This document shows, piece by piece, positions 1-12,021 of a DNA stretch of 64,000 nt. The stretch covers positions 916,059,648 through 916,123,647 of the forward strand of contig NC_081414.1 of assembly GCF_030272615.1 (NCBI RefSeq), in the 5' to 3' direction. Made by a program: the position numbers and the translations under genes. This DNA comes from Cryptomeria japonica (Eukaryota; Streptophyta; Pinopsida; Cupressales; Cupressaceae). The notes beneath the pieces were generated by a model. The model did not search any database, was not told where the DNA came from, and saw only the letters and a program-made list of their open reading frames with translations. How positions within the stretch are numbered: position 1 is the stretch's first letter; each line of letters begins with the position of its first letter.

Positions 1-864
1 ATCAAATCACATTTATTTTATAGTGGGTTGGAGTACTTGGTGTTAGTCGTTCCCACTTGGGTCGTTCCCCTCTCACCGGCCTTAATGGCTTAGAGTTATT
101 AGCTCCTCGAGAGGGCAGGCCCGCTAAAGATATGCACTATTGAAAGCAAAGGATGAGTCTAACTTTTTGATCATCTAAGAAAGGTGAGAGCATACTCGTC
201 TATCATCAAAACATATAAGACATATTTGTTCATTTCCATTGTAATTAGTCTATGTGCCTAATTTATCAAAAATAAGTGCAAAATCTTGCAGCTACAAACA
301 AAGTTAGTAGTTTATATTGCATTCTTTGATGGCAAAATAGTTTATGACTCTAGTCTTTCACAGCAAAATAAGCACCTACAAAACCAACAATCTGCAAATT
401 AGGTTCGGGAAAGTGATAGTCTAGAAGCAGAAATGAGGAATGCAACATACAATATTTGCAAAATCAATAAAAAATTAAAAACGCCATCAAATTGACCAAG
501 AACGCCATCATATGTGCCAAGAACGCTGCCAAATGGACCCAAAATGATACTCTGCACACCAGGAATGCTGCTCTCAACACTAGAAACATTGTTCTGCACA
601 CCAGAAACACTGTCAAACAGACTGAAAATGCTAACAAATGTGTCAAAAATGCCACAATACATACCAAAAATGCTAAAGTACAAACTGAAAGTGCTAAAGC
701 ATAGAAAAACATAAAAACAGAGTTGAGGAATCTCCCATAAATGCCATTTGAGGTGCCAGAATGCCACAATAGAGGCCAAGAACTCGATTCGGGAGCCCAA
801 GAGAGCTAATCAACCTATCAATGAAATTTCCTACAAGCAAACTTGTTAAAGATCAAAGGGAGCA
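1..864 (-). mobile_element. Leader (5' untranslated) region of a minus-strand LTR element leaving the window
   Basis: This stretch follows a primer-binding site (865-883) on the minus strand, so it should be the start of the internal region of the element whose 5' LTR is at 889-1948. I see no gag or pol homology in it. Its main content is the 21-bp tandem array described separately; the rest (1-473) is low-complexity AT-rich sequence. The reading frames over 399-800 on both strands are by-products of the repeat period, not genes. Confidence 0.5.
474..704. repeat. 21-bp tandem repeat, about 11 units
   Basis: From 474 the sequence falls into consecutive 21-bp units of the form ACC-A-GAAATGCTR followed by a variable half, for example the units starting at 495, 516, 537, 558 and 579. 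Ten units from 495 to 704 keep exact 21-bp spacing. Because 21 is a multiple of three, the array gives open frames with a seven-residue period on both strands (TRNAALN, TRNIVLH, TRNTVKQ on plus; AFLVCRT-like on minus). Degenerate units continue to about 800. Confidence 0.85.
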
Positions 865-883
865 GGTCCCACGGTGGGCGCCA
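865..883 (-). promoter_or_regulatory. Primer-binding site of LTR element
   Basis: On the minus strand the LTR end ...CATCACA (at 889) is followed after five bases by TGGCGCCCACCGTGGGACC. This starts with the TGG expected of a sequence complementary to a tRNA 3' CCA and resembles primer sites common in plant Ty3/Gypsy elements. I do not assign the tRNA. Its position fixes the neighbouring LTR as a 5' LTR on the minus strand. Confidence 0.7.
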
Positions 884-888
884 ATTAA

Positions 889-1948
889 TGTGATGCTAAA
901 AATGTGGTAAATAGAAGGCATATGCATATAATGAGATAATAAAATATAATTGAAAAGCTTAATTAAAAACTATATTAGAAATGCAAACCATAAACCTTCC
1001 TTGAAATGTCCCATTTTCCTCTATTCTTGAGGACCTTGAAGGTGTTGGATTGATGGGCTCTCAGCGGAGCAATGACCTCCAAAGTGGTAACTCAAGAGTT
1101 GAGTAGCTATTTGATCATGATTGACTATGGAGATGATATGAAATGCATGATTTAAGAAACTAGATTAACATGCTATGATTAATCCAAAATGCTAATTACT
1201 AGATGATTGAAATAAAAATTTCCTATAGTAATTATGCTAAAGCAATGAATGCAAGGGATCCTTATTGCTCCAAAATGGGGGATATTTATAGGAATTCCAA
1301 GGCCAAAGCTGAGGTGGCACGAATCGACGGTCCAGATCTGATCTGAAGATATCAAGGGCCAAGACTGAGGAAGTTAAAGAAGAGGTTGGAGGAAGGTACA
1401 CTTGTCATCTCTGTGGTGACAAGTGTCAAGGAGCCTTTCTCATGAGAGGGCAAGTGTCCATGGGAGGAGACATGTGGCAAAAGTGCCATGTGTCTCAAGG
1501 AGGGAATATCCACACCATGGGAGGTTAGGATAAGGAGGTTAGAATGTCCAAGATAGGATAGGGTGAGTTAGACCTAGGATTAGGTGAAATGGGTTAGGTT
1601 AGGGGATGGTTTGGTTAGGTGGTAAAAGTTAGGAGCCATGTGCTCATTTGAATTTAGAAATTCAAATAATTGGAAAATGATAATTAATCTCAACAAACTT
1701 GAGTTTGTTAATCTTAATTGGGGATTAGAAGAATTGATTTATATGGGGGGACATTAATTAATTTAGAATTAATTAATCAAAGGGGGATATGAAATGAACT
1801 ATATAAATAAATCATGTAGATTTTTTTACTAGTAGATGAATAGAGAAATTAATTAAATTGCTTGTGAATTCAATTAATTGGGAAGGGGAATTAGTCAAAT
1901 AACTACGTATTTAATTAACTATCTTCAGACCATTTTTAGGTGTATACA
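889..1948 (-). mobile_element. 5' LTR of a minus-strand Gypsy-type element
   Basis: On the minus strand the LTR starts TGTATACACCTAAAAATGG at 1948 and ends CATCACA at 889, about 1,060 bp with TG...CA termini. A TATA box (TATAAATA, minus) lies at 1283-1290, placing U3 upstream and R-U5 downstream, as expected when a primer-binding site follows at 883. No polypurine tract lies next to 1948. Instead the neighbour is gag coding sequence, so this LTR inserted into the gag of another element. Its body leaves the window to the left, so the target duplication cannot be checked. Confidence 0.7.
1283..1290 (-). promoter_or_regulatory. TATA box of the LTR at 889-1948
   Basis: The minus strand reads CCTATAAATATCC here. 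It is the best TATA match in the LTR and lies about 660 bp from the U3 start, leaving about 390 bp for R and U5. Confidence 0.5.
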
Positions 1949-1949
1949 A

Positions 1950-3353
1950 GGTCAAACAATGCATTTGTATTGGGTACTTAATATTTGGAATTAAGTTCTC
2001 TGAAAACATGTCAACTTGCTCATTTTTGGGAATATTACTCTTGCTTCATCGATGGAGAGATCTTTATCTTTGTAAGAAGGATGTGAATGTTTCATTGTCA
2101 TTTTGTTTTGTAGCACATAGATCCATCAATGTAATTGGGGTATCAATGTTACGTGAGAAATTTGCAACGAATTGTTCAGCTAGTTCACCCCATCATGTGA
2201 TCATTGGTGGGAGGTGTGAAAACCACTCCAAAGCGGGACCTCCGAGACTTTTTGGAAACAATCTCACTAGATAGGTGTCCTCAAGTGCAACCTCTATACA
2301 TGTAATGAAAAATTCTCTAATGTGATCTCTAGGATCACCTTTCCCTCGGTATTTGTCGAATTTTGGTGTTTCAAAATGTGGAGTGAAAGCAGGCATGTAT
2401 ATTGTATGATCAAAGGGATAAGGACATAAGTCCTGTATTGCATAATGTTTTTTGTCATTACCAGTTTGCATAGTTGTCACATGTTGTTGGAGATTCTGAC
2501 CATGTTGCATTAAAATTTATGTTTGAGTCAATGATACATTTTGCGCATGTATGTTTCCTACAAAAGGATTTGTGGTAGTGTAAATAGGAGCTTGTTGAAA
2601 AGTACCATTACAATAATTATGTGTGTTGTGGCTTCCGTTAAGTATTGTGAAATAAGAAAATTGTGATCCCATGTTTGGTTGGGTTGTACTCATTGTATTA
2701 GCGGAACCTGGATTTATGTTCTGATGACTTTATGTGGAACCTATTGAGTGAGACACTAGAGGTTGTGTTGCACTTGTCATATGGGAAACATGTGAGGCTT
2801 GTGTTTGAATTGGTGCTGAAACACTTGACATTGCTAGTGTAGTTTAAGAGGCTATAATAGCTTGCGTTTGTGTGCTAACATTCATTGTTGAGGATGATGC
2901 ACTTGCTTGAGAACTTGTGCTTGACACCAAAGTTGCTTGAGTTGACGATGTTGATGCATTTTGGGAGAAACTTGAATTCATAGCTTGTGTTTGTGTTGCA
3001 TTAGGTACTTGACTACTATTTTGACCTAAGGTAATTCCTGGTGGTAAGATCATTGTGACATCAAAACCTTGAGACAATTTGGTACCATTTTATAATAACA
3101 AAGAAAGATATCTATCTTTGTCATTTATTATAAGGGAATTTAGAATCATAAGAACATGTGGGTCCCGTTGAGATGACTCAATTTCTACACGTGTTAAGTT
3201 TTGTTTTATTTTTTGTATTGTTGGCATTCCATAGGGATTTGATTGTTGATAGTTTTGGTTGTTTGATATACCCATGTTCCAAGTAGGGTTAATCGATGGG
3301 TCATTGTTTGGATCCATTTTACTCTTTGCCTTTTGTGACCTTGTGACAGACAT
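1950..3353 (-). pseudogene. Gypsy-type gag, broken, interrupted by an LTR insertion
   Basis: This is the capsid polyprotein of a Ty3/Gypsy retrotransposon, which would package element RNA in virus-like particles. The minus-strand frame starts at 3353 with MSVTRSQKAKSKMD and passes a Ser/Thr/Gln-rich stretch. It then enters a typical retrotransposon gag block at 2510-2193: FDKYRGKGDPRDHIREF, DTYLVRLFPKSLGGPALEWF. The same gag continues below 2193 (ELAEQFVANFS, MDLCATKQNDNETFTSF) to about 1985. The pieces at 3353-3090, 3077-2844 and 2510-2193 share one frame and are separated by stop codons. The coding sequence ends where the LTR at 1948 begins; no protease or polymerase is present in the window. 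The gag is dead through stops and the insertion. Confidence 0.85.
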
Positions 3354-3467
3354 TTAAGACTTCTATATGAGGACACTTATGGCCTAATGAAAGATGATGA
3401 TAGACCTTGGGTATGAATTCAAGACTCTAGATCAAAAAGTAATGTATGCAAAACTAGACCTAACTCT

Positions 3468-3752
3468 CTATTGGGGATTAGGATGTGGAACCTGTTGAGT
3501 GCTTTGTTGAGATTTTTGTAATGCAAGTTTTTCAAGTTCTGGTCTAAGGAGTTCTGCTACAATTTCTCTATCAATTATGTGGGCAATCTTATACTCTCTA
3601 TCTAGTTCAATCCTGCCTCCTATATACTGAGGTGAAGTTGTCTTTAATTTCCAAGTCAATTTATCTAAGTCGTCAATGATTTCTCATTTATCATCATTCG
3701 GCACTAGATTAGGTTGCTTGAAGGGGAGAAAACCATCACCTGGTAGACCCAT
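3468..3752 (-). pseudogene. Small leader ORF upstream of gag
   Basis: A minus-strand frame begins MGLPGDGFLPFKQPNLV at 3752 and runs to 3468, broken by a single TGA about 22 codons in. It continues through a charged, helical-looking segment (IAHIIDREIVAELLRPELEK) and a Gln/Pro-rich tail. It lies about 115 bp upstream of the gag start in the same frame but is separated from it by several stops. I do not recognise a family. It could be a leader-encoded ORF of this lineage or the decayed N-terminus of a longer gag. Confidence 0.4.
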
Positions 3753-3944
3753 TAAGACACATGCTATGATTTTCTAGGATAATTATGCAAATGATGACAA
3801 ACTATGACAGACGTATATGGAGTCTAAACAAGGACTAAAATGAAGATTACGATGACACTAGAATGGACTAGGATGCTAATGGGACACAAATAATGACTTT
3901 CTAAGAACTATGTAAAACTTATGCAAGGACTTATGCAAAGATTA

Positions 3945-4480
3945 CGATGACGTATATGGGAACTTTATGAGGATAATAATGAGGATGATGCAAGGACTTA
4001 TGCAAAGTAAGGACGTAAATCAGGACTATGATAGTAAGGATGATGTAAGGACTTATACAAAGTAAGGACATAAATGAGGACTATAATGAGGATGATGCAA
4101 GGACTTAAGCAAAGTAAGGATGTAAATGAGGACTATAATGAGGATGATGTAGGGACTTATGCAAAGTAAGGATGTAAATAAGGACTATAATGAGGACAAT
4201 AAAGAGGACGATGCAAGGACTTATGCAAAGTAAGGATGTAAATGAGGACTATAATGAGGATGATAATGAGGACTATAATGAGAACAATAATGAGGATGAT
4301 AATAAGGACTATAATGAGGATGAGGTAAGGACTTATGAAAGGTAAGGACGTAAATGAGTACCATAATAAGGACGATAATGAGGACGATGCAAGGACTTAT
4401 GCAAAGTAAGGATGTAAATGAGGACTATAATGAGGACAATAATGAGGAGTATGCAAACCCTAAGGACTCTAAGGACCTAA
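3945..4480. repeat. About 52-bp tandem repeat with 12-bp sub-expansions
   Basis: Units run GCAAGGACTTATGCAAAGTA, then AGGATGTAAATGAGGACTAT, then AATGAGGATGAT. At least seven copies lie between about 3,990 and 4,480, some lengthened by extra AATGAGGAYRAT modules (for example 4,255-4,330). The purine-rich array lies between the TATA-bearing LTR (from 7,318 downwards) and gag, so it belongs to U5 or the leader of that minus-strand element. Confidence 0.85.
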
Positions 4481-4599
4481 GGTCACAAGTATGTAAAATT
4501 TTGGACTTTGTTGGAATGTCTGATGTTTCAAGATAGACTTTGTTTCAAGTAACTCTATTTGTAGGACAAGTCTTTTTTCAATTCTAAGAGCACTATTTG

Positions 4600-7318
4600 A
4601 AGATAAGTATAGCTAGATGAACTGTGTTTTGACAAACTTTGAGAATTCAAAGCTACATAAGGTAAGGCCTAAAATAGCCCAAATACTAACTCAATACTGG
4701 TTCAACACATCGATACATACAAAAACATAGAAAACAATCGTAGGCTAGATAGTGGAAACCGTTCAATGGGGCCCCCACAACAAAACACCGAAACAAGATG
4801 AACAGATAAAGAGTTTGGTAGCACCAGCTCCACTCCACGACACACACTTCTCGGGCATGCCATTCTCTCTTACCCTGAAGATCCAAAGATCTTATCACCA
4901 AGGATTTTCTATCTCATCATGCAAGGTACATGGAGGGTATCTATGGGGTACAATCCGCACACCCGGAACCAATAGTAGGATTTGGGCTGCTAAGTTGGTT
5001 CTTATTGTAAGTTTTGAGGTATCCTGATCCAATGACGGATTCTCAAAGCAAGCCACTTAAGGCTTTAGTTAAGCTTATCAATGCAGGGAAGGCCCCCACA
5101 TATGTCAAATTCACTCAACACTCTAGCCTCCTAATCAGTATATTTATATAGAGGCTCAAAAAACCCGCTCGAGAGTATGCTAGGAGAGATGATATCCCCA
5201 ATGCATCCCAATTTGAAGTACCTTTGTGGGGTGATGAAATCCCCAGTCAAAGATACCCCTTACTACTAAAAAGAAAAGTGGGTGTTGTTATCACCTTTCC
5301 CTCTCTCCCAAGACCCTAAAGGTGGTTGGAAAGATACTTAATGCAACAAAAGGTCCACCCAAGACACAAACAAGTTCTTTTTCCCTTATATATTGCAATG
5401 TGTGATTTATTATATTCATAAGGAAGATTCATGTCAAATTTAAAGCCCAAACTGAGGTGTGAGATATGCATGTGCATGTCTATTTTAAACACAAAAGTGA
5501 AGTGTGAGATCATGCATGTCAATTTTAATCCCAAGATTTATTTTAAGCACCATGATGAAGTGTGAGATCATGCATGTGAATTTTAATCCCAAGATTTATT
5601 TTAAGCACCAAGATGAAGTGTGAGATCATGCATGTCAAGTTTAAACCCAAAATCCAAAAGTGAGTTAACCCTAAAGGATCCTGCAATCAAATTGTTAGTG
5701 GTTTCCAAAATAATCTAGGATGATCAAGCCTTCTCTATAATTTCACCACACGTTGCAAATAGGGAATCAATAACTAGAAAAACACATAGAAAACCAAAAA
5801 ATAGAAAGTCAAACTATCTATTAAATGAATACGTGATAATATTTGAACGAATGCATAATAATAACTGCATGAATGTGTAATGATGACTAGATGAATGAGT
5901 GAATCTGATAGGGCAAATGTGTGAAACTGATAGGATGAATGCATGACAGATAAACAGAAAATTAAAAAACCCTACCAAAAGTATAAACTTCACTAGAAAC
6001 CTACAAAACAAAATGTCAGACCCTAGTCATATCTCTCATCAACCATTCTATATTAACCAAGTCATATTTCACTGTGTATGATAGAACAAGGCTGTTGTAT
6101 CTATCAATAGCTTCTTGGTCCTCTAGGTCTTGTATTCTCTCTTCTACCTTTAGGATTTGCTAGTAATTTTCGGCTTGCCTCCTTTGTTCAATTGTTCTTT
6201 GAGTACTTGAAATCTTAAACTTTACCTTATGTGCTATGAGATATTATATAAAAAGAATCATATAAGAAAAAAAATGTTTGAATTTGTAGAATTTAATGCA
6301 TAATTTAGAAAAGACAGAGAATTAAAAATTAAAAAACAAAAAAAATAGAATGCTTAAATATGAATAACGAATGCGTAATGATGTCAAGACGAATGCGTGA
6401 TAGGATCTACATGAATGTGTAACCCTGACTGCATGAATGTGTGAGGTTGTCTATGCAATTAAGTGATCCTATCTGAATGAATGCGTGAGGTGGAACTGAA
6501 TAGATTGAATAGATAATTGAGCTAACTGATTGAGAAAAAAGTTGATTGAAAGATGAAAAAGAATGATTGGAGGAGAATTAAAGAATGATACAATTAATCA
6601 ATTAATTGAATTGATCAATTAAAATAGATGGAATAGTTAACTGATTGAAATTTTTTTGGAAAAAAGCAAAGTGGAAGATACAAATAGAGATTGGAAAGAT
6701 AATGATTTAATTAATTAATTAATTAATTTAACATGTGCTTGCACTTTGACTTTGATTTTCAATTTAACCTTTGCATGAGATTTAATTCAAATATTGAATT
6801 TATTTTAATTCAATTTGTTACTTGAATATATTTAGAACTTGACTTTGATTTTTGATTTGATTTTTGAAATTGTGCACATGTATTTGAAATTACAAGAAAT
6901 TACAAGAACATGAATTTGAATTTGAATTAGAAGAATTAATGAAATTAAATGAAATTAGAATTTGGGAATTAAATGAAATTAGAATTTGGGAATTAAATGA
7001 AATTAGAAGAATAAATTAGTTAATTAAATAATTTAAAGAAATTATTTAATTATTTAGAAATTTAATTTAATTAAATAATAAATATTATTTAAATTAAAGG
7101 ATTAAAATCACAATTAATTAAATAGTAAATATTAATTAATATTTTAGAAAAGGGTTAATCATTAAATGATTAGAAATAGAAATAGAATAATTAGTAAGAT
7201 GATGAAGAAATGTGAATTTAGAAGAATAAGATTAATTAACTTAATAATTAAAGAATTATTTAATCAATTATAGGAATAATTAGTACATGATAAATGAGAC
7301 ATTTTTAGGCGTCTACAG
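4600..7318 (-). mobile_element. Probable 5' LTR of the gag-bearing Gypsy element (inner edge uncertain)
   Basis: The minus strand starts TGTAGACGCCTAAAAATGTC at 7318, almost the same start as the LTR at 1948. No polypurine tract lies outside it, which fits a 5' LTR. A TATA box CTATATAAATA (minus) lies at 5141-5151, so U3 is about 2.2 kb and very AT-rich, with many runs of AATTAATT. The gag start at 3353 lies downstream. I could not find the U5 end or a primer site, so 4600 is a guess bounded by the TATA box and the 52-bp array. Nothing else coding is visible between 4,481 and 7,318. Confidence 0.5.
5440..5660. repeat. 57-bp tandem repeat, three to four copies
   Basis: The unit GATGAAGTGTGAGATCATGC, then ATGTGAATTTTAATCCCAAG, then ATTTATTTTAAGCACCA repeats at about 5552 and 5609, with diverged copies before and after. 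It lies in the U3 part of the LTR starting at 7318. Confidence 0.8.
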
Positions 7319-7587
7319 GTCCAAGCAGTTCTGGTCTTCTAAGCCAGAAAACTGTCTCAAAATCTAGAAGCAATAACTTATCGGAAAATGATCTAAACAT
7401 GTCACGGTTCAGGAATAAGGAAGATAATCATGATTACAAGAAAAATCCAGCTCCACAAGATCGGATGAGCAAATGCAAGAAAATGCAGAAAGAAATGCTA
7501 AAACTGCAAAACATAAAACAAACTAAAAAGAAATGTTTTTTTTTTGTTGATGCAAGATTGCCAAGAACCGAGGACGCTCCTGCATCA
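7319..7587. other. Unassigned junction between two LTR elements
   Basis: About 270 bp between the minus-strand LTR start at 7318 and the first sequence matching the plus-strand LTR. It is A-rich with a T10 run near 7535-7544. It may contain a diverged part of the plus-strand 5' LTR, but I could not align it to the 3' copy with confidence. Confidence 0.4.
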
Positions 7588-7700
7588 CCCCTTTGTGTCA
7601 TACAACTCTGACACCTTTCGCAAGCTTACGATCCCTAAATTGACACTTAGACCAAGTTGAAATCTTTCTTATTCTTTATCCCATTTTTAGCCTATCATTT

Positions 7701-7718
7701 TGGCATCGTTGTCGGGGA
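7701..7718 (+). promoter_or_regulatory. Primer-binding site, tRNA-Asp type (degenerate)
   Basis: TGGCATCGTTGTCGGGGA begins three bases after the LTR end. Plant Athila/Tat-type Gypsy elements typically carry TGGCGCCGTTGCCGGGGA, complementary to tRNA-Asp; two positions differ here, both C-to-T-type or adjacent changes consistent with decay. Confidence 0.75.
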
Positions 7719-10700
7719 AAGGTGTCAAAGGCTTGTTAGCATGATGAGTTGAGTTAGGACCAATGCATTAGGAAGAAATCTCGTGCAATAGTCCTAGTTT
7801 GTGTTGTTTATATCATATAGATGCATTGCTTTACTTTGTAGGTAGATCTTAGAAGACAACTCACCATTTATATATATCATCACTAGTTGTTGTGAGTCAT
7901 TGGTAAGAAAGAAGTAATTTTGAGGAAACAATACAAAAATGTTGCATTCTCAAGGGAGTTCAAACATGTTAATTTTGGGAGGAAAATGCTTTAGAAATTA
8001 AGAATCCAAAGGACACGCAAGAGGGAAAATGTGCTTGGCAACGAGGGTGATTCCCCTCGACCCCACCCTATATTGCGACAGGGAGCATGCCCTAGGAACT
8101 ACCCCAAGATGCCACAAGGGGCATTACCCCTTGACCCCACTGGGGGCTATCACCCCCAAACCCCCACTTTTAAATTTAAAAACCAAAAAGGAAATTGGTG
8201 GGGAACTTGCATCAAACCAAGGTGATGATTTTCTACCCCCTTTATCTAATGAATGCAACATAAATTATCCAGATCTTCCATTACCATTGTCTCATACATC
8301 TACAAATTTTATTTCTATAGATGAAGAAGAACATATAATTAATAAATTTTTAGGAAAATGGAATTTTGAAAATGAATATTTAACCATGTGTTGATCTAAT
8401 TGTTGCAAGGAGGAAGCTAAGAGCACATGCCAAGTTGGTCAAGAGAACGTGCTAAAGGACATACATGCTAAACGTGAGCCTCATCAAAATAAAGGTGAAT
8501 GTGAGCCAGTATCATTTATGATTCATGGAAAACTTCATGCATCAAATTGGCAAGATCAAGGTATGCTTGATGATGTTAACATCTCTTATCATTTTATTGG
8601 ATTATACATGCAATGTGTTTCTTCAATAAATGCTTCTTCACCTACTAAGTGTAGTGAATGGAAAAATGCATGCTCACAACAACTGCAATATCCATCACTA
8701 CCATCTCCATCATATCCATATCATCTATTACCACCCATTCTATCTCCACAATAATTATTACCATTTTCATTATCCCATTCATATCATATGCTATCCACTT
8801 CACCATATCCATGAATGGAACCTACAATTCCTAATAAACAATTACATAATAAGGTGGTTGAAACTGCATATAATAATGACATTTCAATGGTTCCTTCATA
8901 TTCTACTAATGTGATTGAAATTGGTGAATTACAATTGAAATTCATCTCTATAAGTAAACGATGTGATATTGGTTTAATTGAGTTAGAAGAGGAACATGAT
9001 CTATTGAAGGGTGCTCCATTTATCTCTTCTTTTTTACTTGGCTAGTAAAGGATATTCACACATATAAAGAAGCATTTCAATTTTAATATATTTCGATCAT
9101 TGAACTAATAAGTGTGTGTTCTATTTTGGTCATTGAACTAATAAGTGTGTGTGCTGAAATTTATCATACACTAAAAAGAGTTATAGTGGATATATTAATC
9201 ATTCAAGAAATGTTTGATCAAACCTTCCAAGATCTATCTTTTAATATTTTTATACTCAAATATCTGGATTTTCGAGGCCTATGGCCAAAATGTGTATTCC
9301 TCACACACTTATTGATTTAGGCCCACCAATAATTGATTTTATGATTATCCATAATTAGATGGGCTTGAATGCATTAATAACCATACTAAAATACATGCTT
9401 TTGAGGATGACCATTTATCACACAAGGATCAAGGTATTAATATATATCCTTGTCAGTATTTATTGTTTATCATATGATGACTACTCATTGAGCAAGCTCA
9501 AGGTATTATTTATATTTCTTGATTCCTTTGATTTTCCTAATGCCCTCGTGTTCTTGTAGTATGAAATTAAGTTGGGGGGCGAAGGGGGGAGGAAATCCCT
9601 TGAATTTTGGAAATCATTGATAGCTTCTTGATAATTCTTCATTAATTGGTGCCTCTGATGAAATCTCATGTGTGAACTTTGGACTAAATCAAGGTATGCA
9701 TTCTTGTGTTAGTAAACATTGAATTTATATTATGTTTACAAAATAATTAATGGAAATTCATCCATTTTATTATTATCAAGTATTTATCCATATTAATCAC
9801 TCTACCCTTCATTTCAACAAATGAATAAACTACTTATTAATGGTAGAGTTATTAAATGGATAAATATTGGACATTACTATACTTGATATGCTTGGTCATG
9901 AGAATATGGTTACAGGTTTCTTATGGTGGTTACTTGACACTTTTTCACTAATTGATGATGCTTCTCTTCATGAGCTCTTGGATAATTTTGTTAGCCTTGC
10001 TAACTAAATGATGAAGTTTCTTTTGTGCTTCACTTTTGGAGAATTTTTGTGCCAAATGTTCAACACTTATATGGGCATAAATTCTATTTTTCACCACCCT
10101 CGATGCTTCAACATGTGTAGGATAAAATGCAAATTGATGAATCTTGCATCACCATTTTCTTGGCTAATTCTTCACAAGCCACACATCCAGAGACGACTTG
10201 AAGATATATGGAGGCCTTACAAGGAGCTTGCATAGATCTGTACACTTCATATGAATTGCTTCATCTACCTATCTAAAGCTATATGGATCAATTGAGAGAC
10301 TACCATTGGTCTCTCACTACATTGCCTTCTCTTTGGAAAATTGCTTCTCTTGTGAGTAATTCTTTCTACCAAGCAATTGGGCATGTATTCCAAATTCTAT
10401 AGTCAGCTTTCAGATATAGTGGCATGCACTTAATGGGATCATATTATGCAATCCTGTTATACACATATACATGGTCACTCTTCATGAGGTATATTTATTG
10501 TGGCCATTGGTCATCCTTTCAAGTTCTACATGCAAACAGTTTTAGCAGTGACATTCATTGAAGGGATTCTGACGAAACTTTATGCTTTGGATGGTATCAT
10601 TTTCATCATCCATATAAGAGTTTAATATTCTATGGTCATTATATGCATTTTTTCAAAAGAACAAAAAACAATGAAAAAAATTTTTAAAAATTAAAAATGA

Positions 10701-12021
10701 TGAAAAAATGCAATGCTTTCTAATAGTGAAAACCTTCTGGCGTTGTTGGACAACTACAATTTCAAAACCAGTTTCTAGCAGGTTGTGGTTGAAATAAATT
10801 CTTAGTGGTGAAAACTATTGTTACAACACCACTAAGCGGTGAGTGACTAAAAACTGGTTTACCAGCGGTCACTTCTCGTTATCAAAAATGAAAAAGATGA
10901 AAAAAAGTTATAAAAAATGCAATAATTGGTGTTCTTCCCCTAGATTCATAATTTTGTTGGTACACTCAGATGCTTCTATGTATTTTCACTCTTTGGGTGT
11001 TTCTAGCATCTCGTGTTGCTCACTTGTGCAGCTATGCTCCAATTTGTTGTGGTCACCAAGACTTTGATCACCTATGGCAAGTTCTACACATTCAGTTGAG
11101 GTGTTATAGAAAGTGGATTCAACTCCCATTGGTTTGATCTATAAAGCTTCAATCAGATGGAGATCCTTCATGAATTTGCAGTCTCAGTCGTAATTTTTGG
11201 TTCCTTCCTTGCTTGAGATTCACAATTGTTGCATTCTTTTGGCTACCAAACCTTGGCATGAATGGACATGCAAGTTGGTAAAATAGTCAATTTTATTTTT
11301 CATTGTTTTAACTCTTAACTTTATTAATATTTCTTATTATATTGACCATATATGCAACATCCATGCCTATCCTCTCCTTGTTTCCCGAGGATGGTCAACC
11401 CTTTAAGTTGGGGGGAGGTATACCATCCTTATCACCTATCTTTTCACCCATCATTTCACTTTATCCTTAATCATCCCTTCATACTTCACCATGCATGATC
11501 ATTTCATATTACTTATCATTTTGTCCTTCATATTCCTTATTATTTCATCCTTCATGTTTCCTATCATTTCACCCATTTCACATAGCTAGAAGTGGAGATA
11601 ATTTTCCATGATACCTCCTATATACAACATTTAAAACAATTGATGTTGTGCAAAAAACAAAATAAAAAAAATATTGAAAAGTAAAAAAATAAAGACAAAT
11701 TGAAAATAAAAGAGAAAAAATGGAGGAAAAAAAATGAAACATGAAGCTTGTTATAAAGAGATGGTGAAAACTAATTGAAAAGAGGAGAAATTGAAACATG
11801 AAAATAAAATAAAAATTAAAAAATGGATCTTAACTGATTGAAAGTAAATCAACAAGGCTTTCTATGAAGAGGAATTGATTAAAAAAAATGTGATGGGGTA
11901 TAATAGTCAAGGGTGAAGGAGAAGGCCAAAGCTATCAATCCAAAATGCCACAAGTTCAAATCAAAGACCTCTTGATCATAATGATTGCATGGGGACATGC
12001 AATATGCTAAGTAGGGGGGAA

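Noticed and set aside
399-800. ORFs on both strands over the 21-bp array
   Set aside because: A repeat period divisible by three keeps all frames open. The translations are simple seven-residue repeats.
4750-5030. Plus-strand ORF at 4,752-5,027 and minus-strand ORF at 4,686-4,901 as genes
   Set aside because: They overlap each other, lie in the R-U5 side of an LTR downstream of its TATA box and show no family signal.
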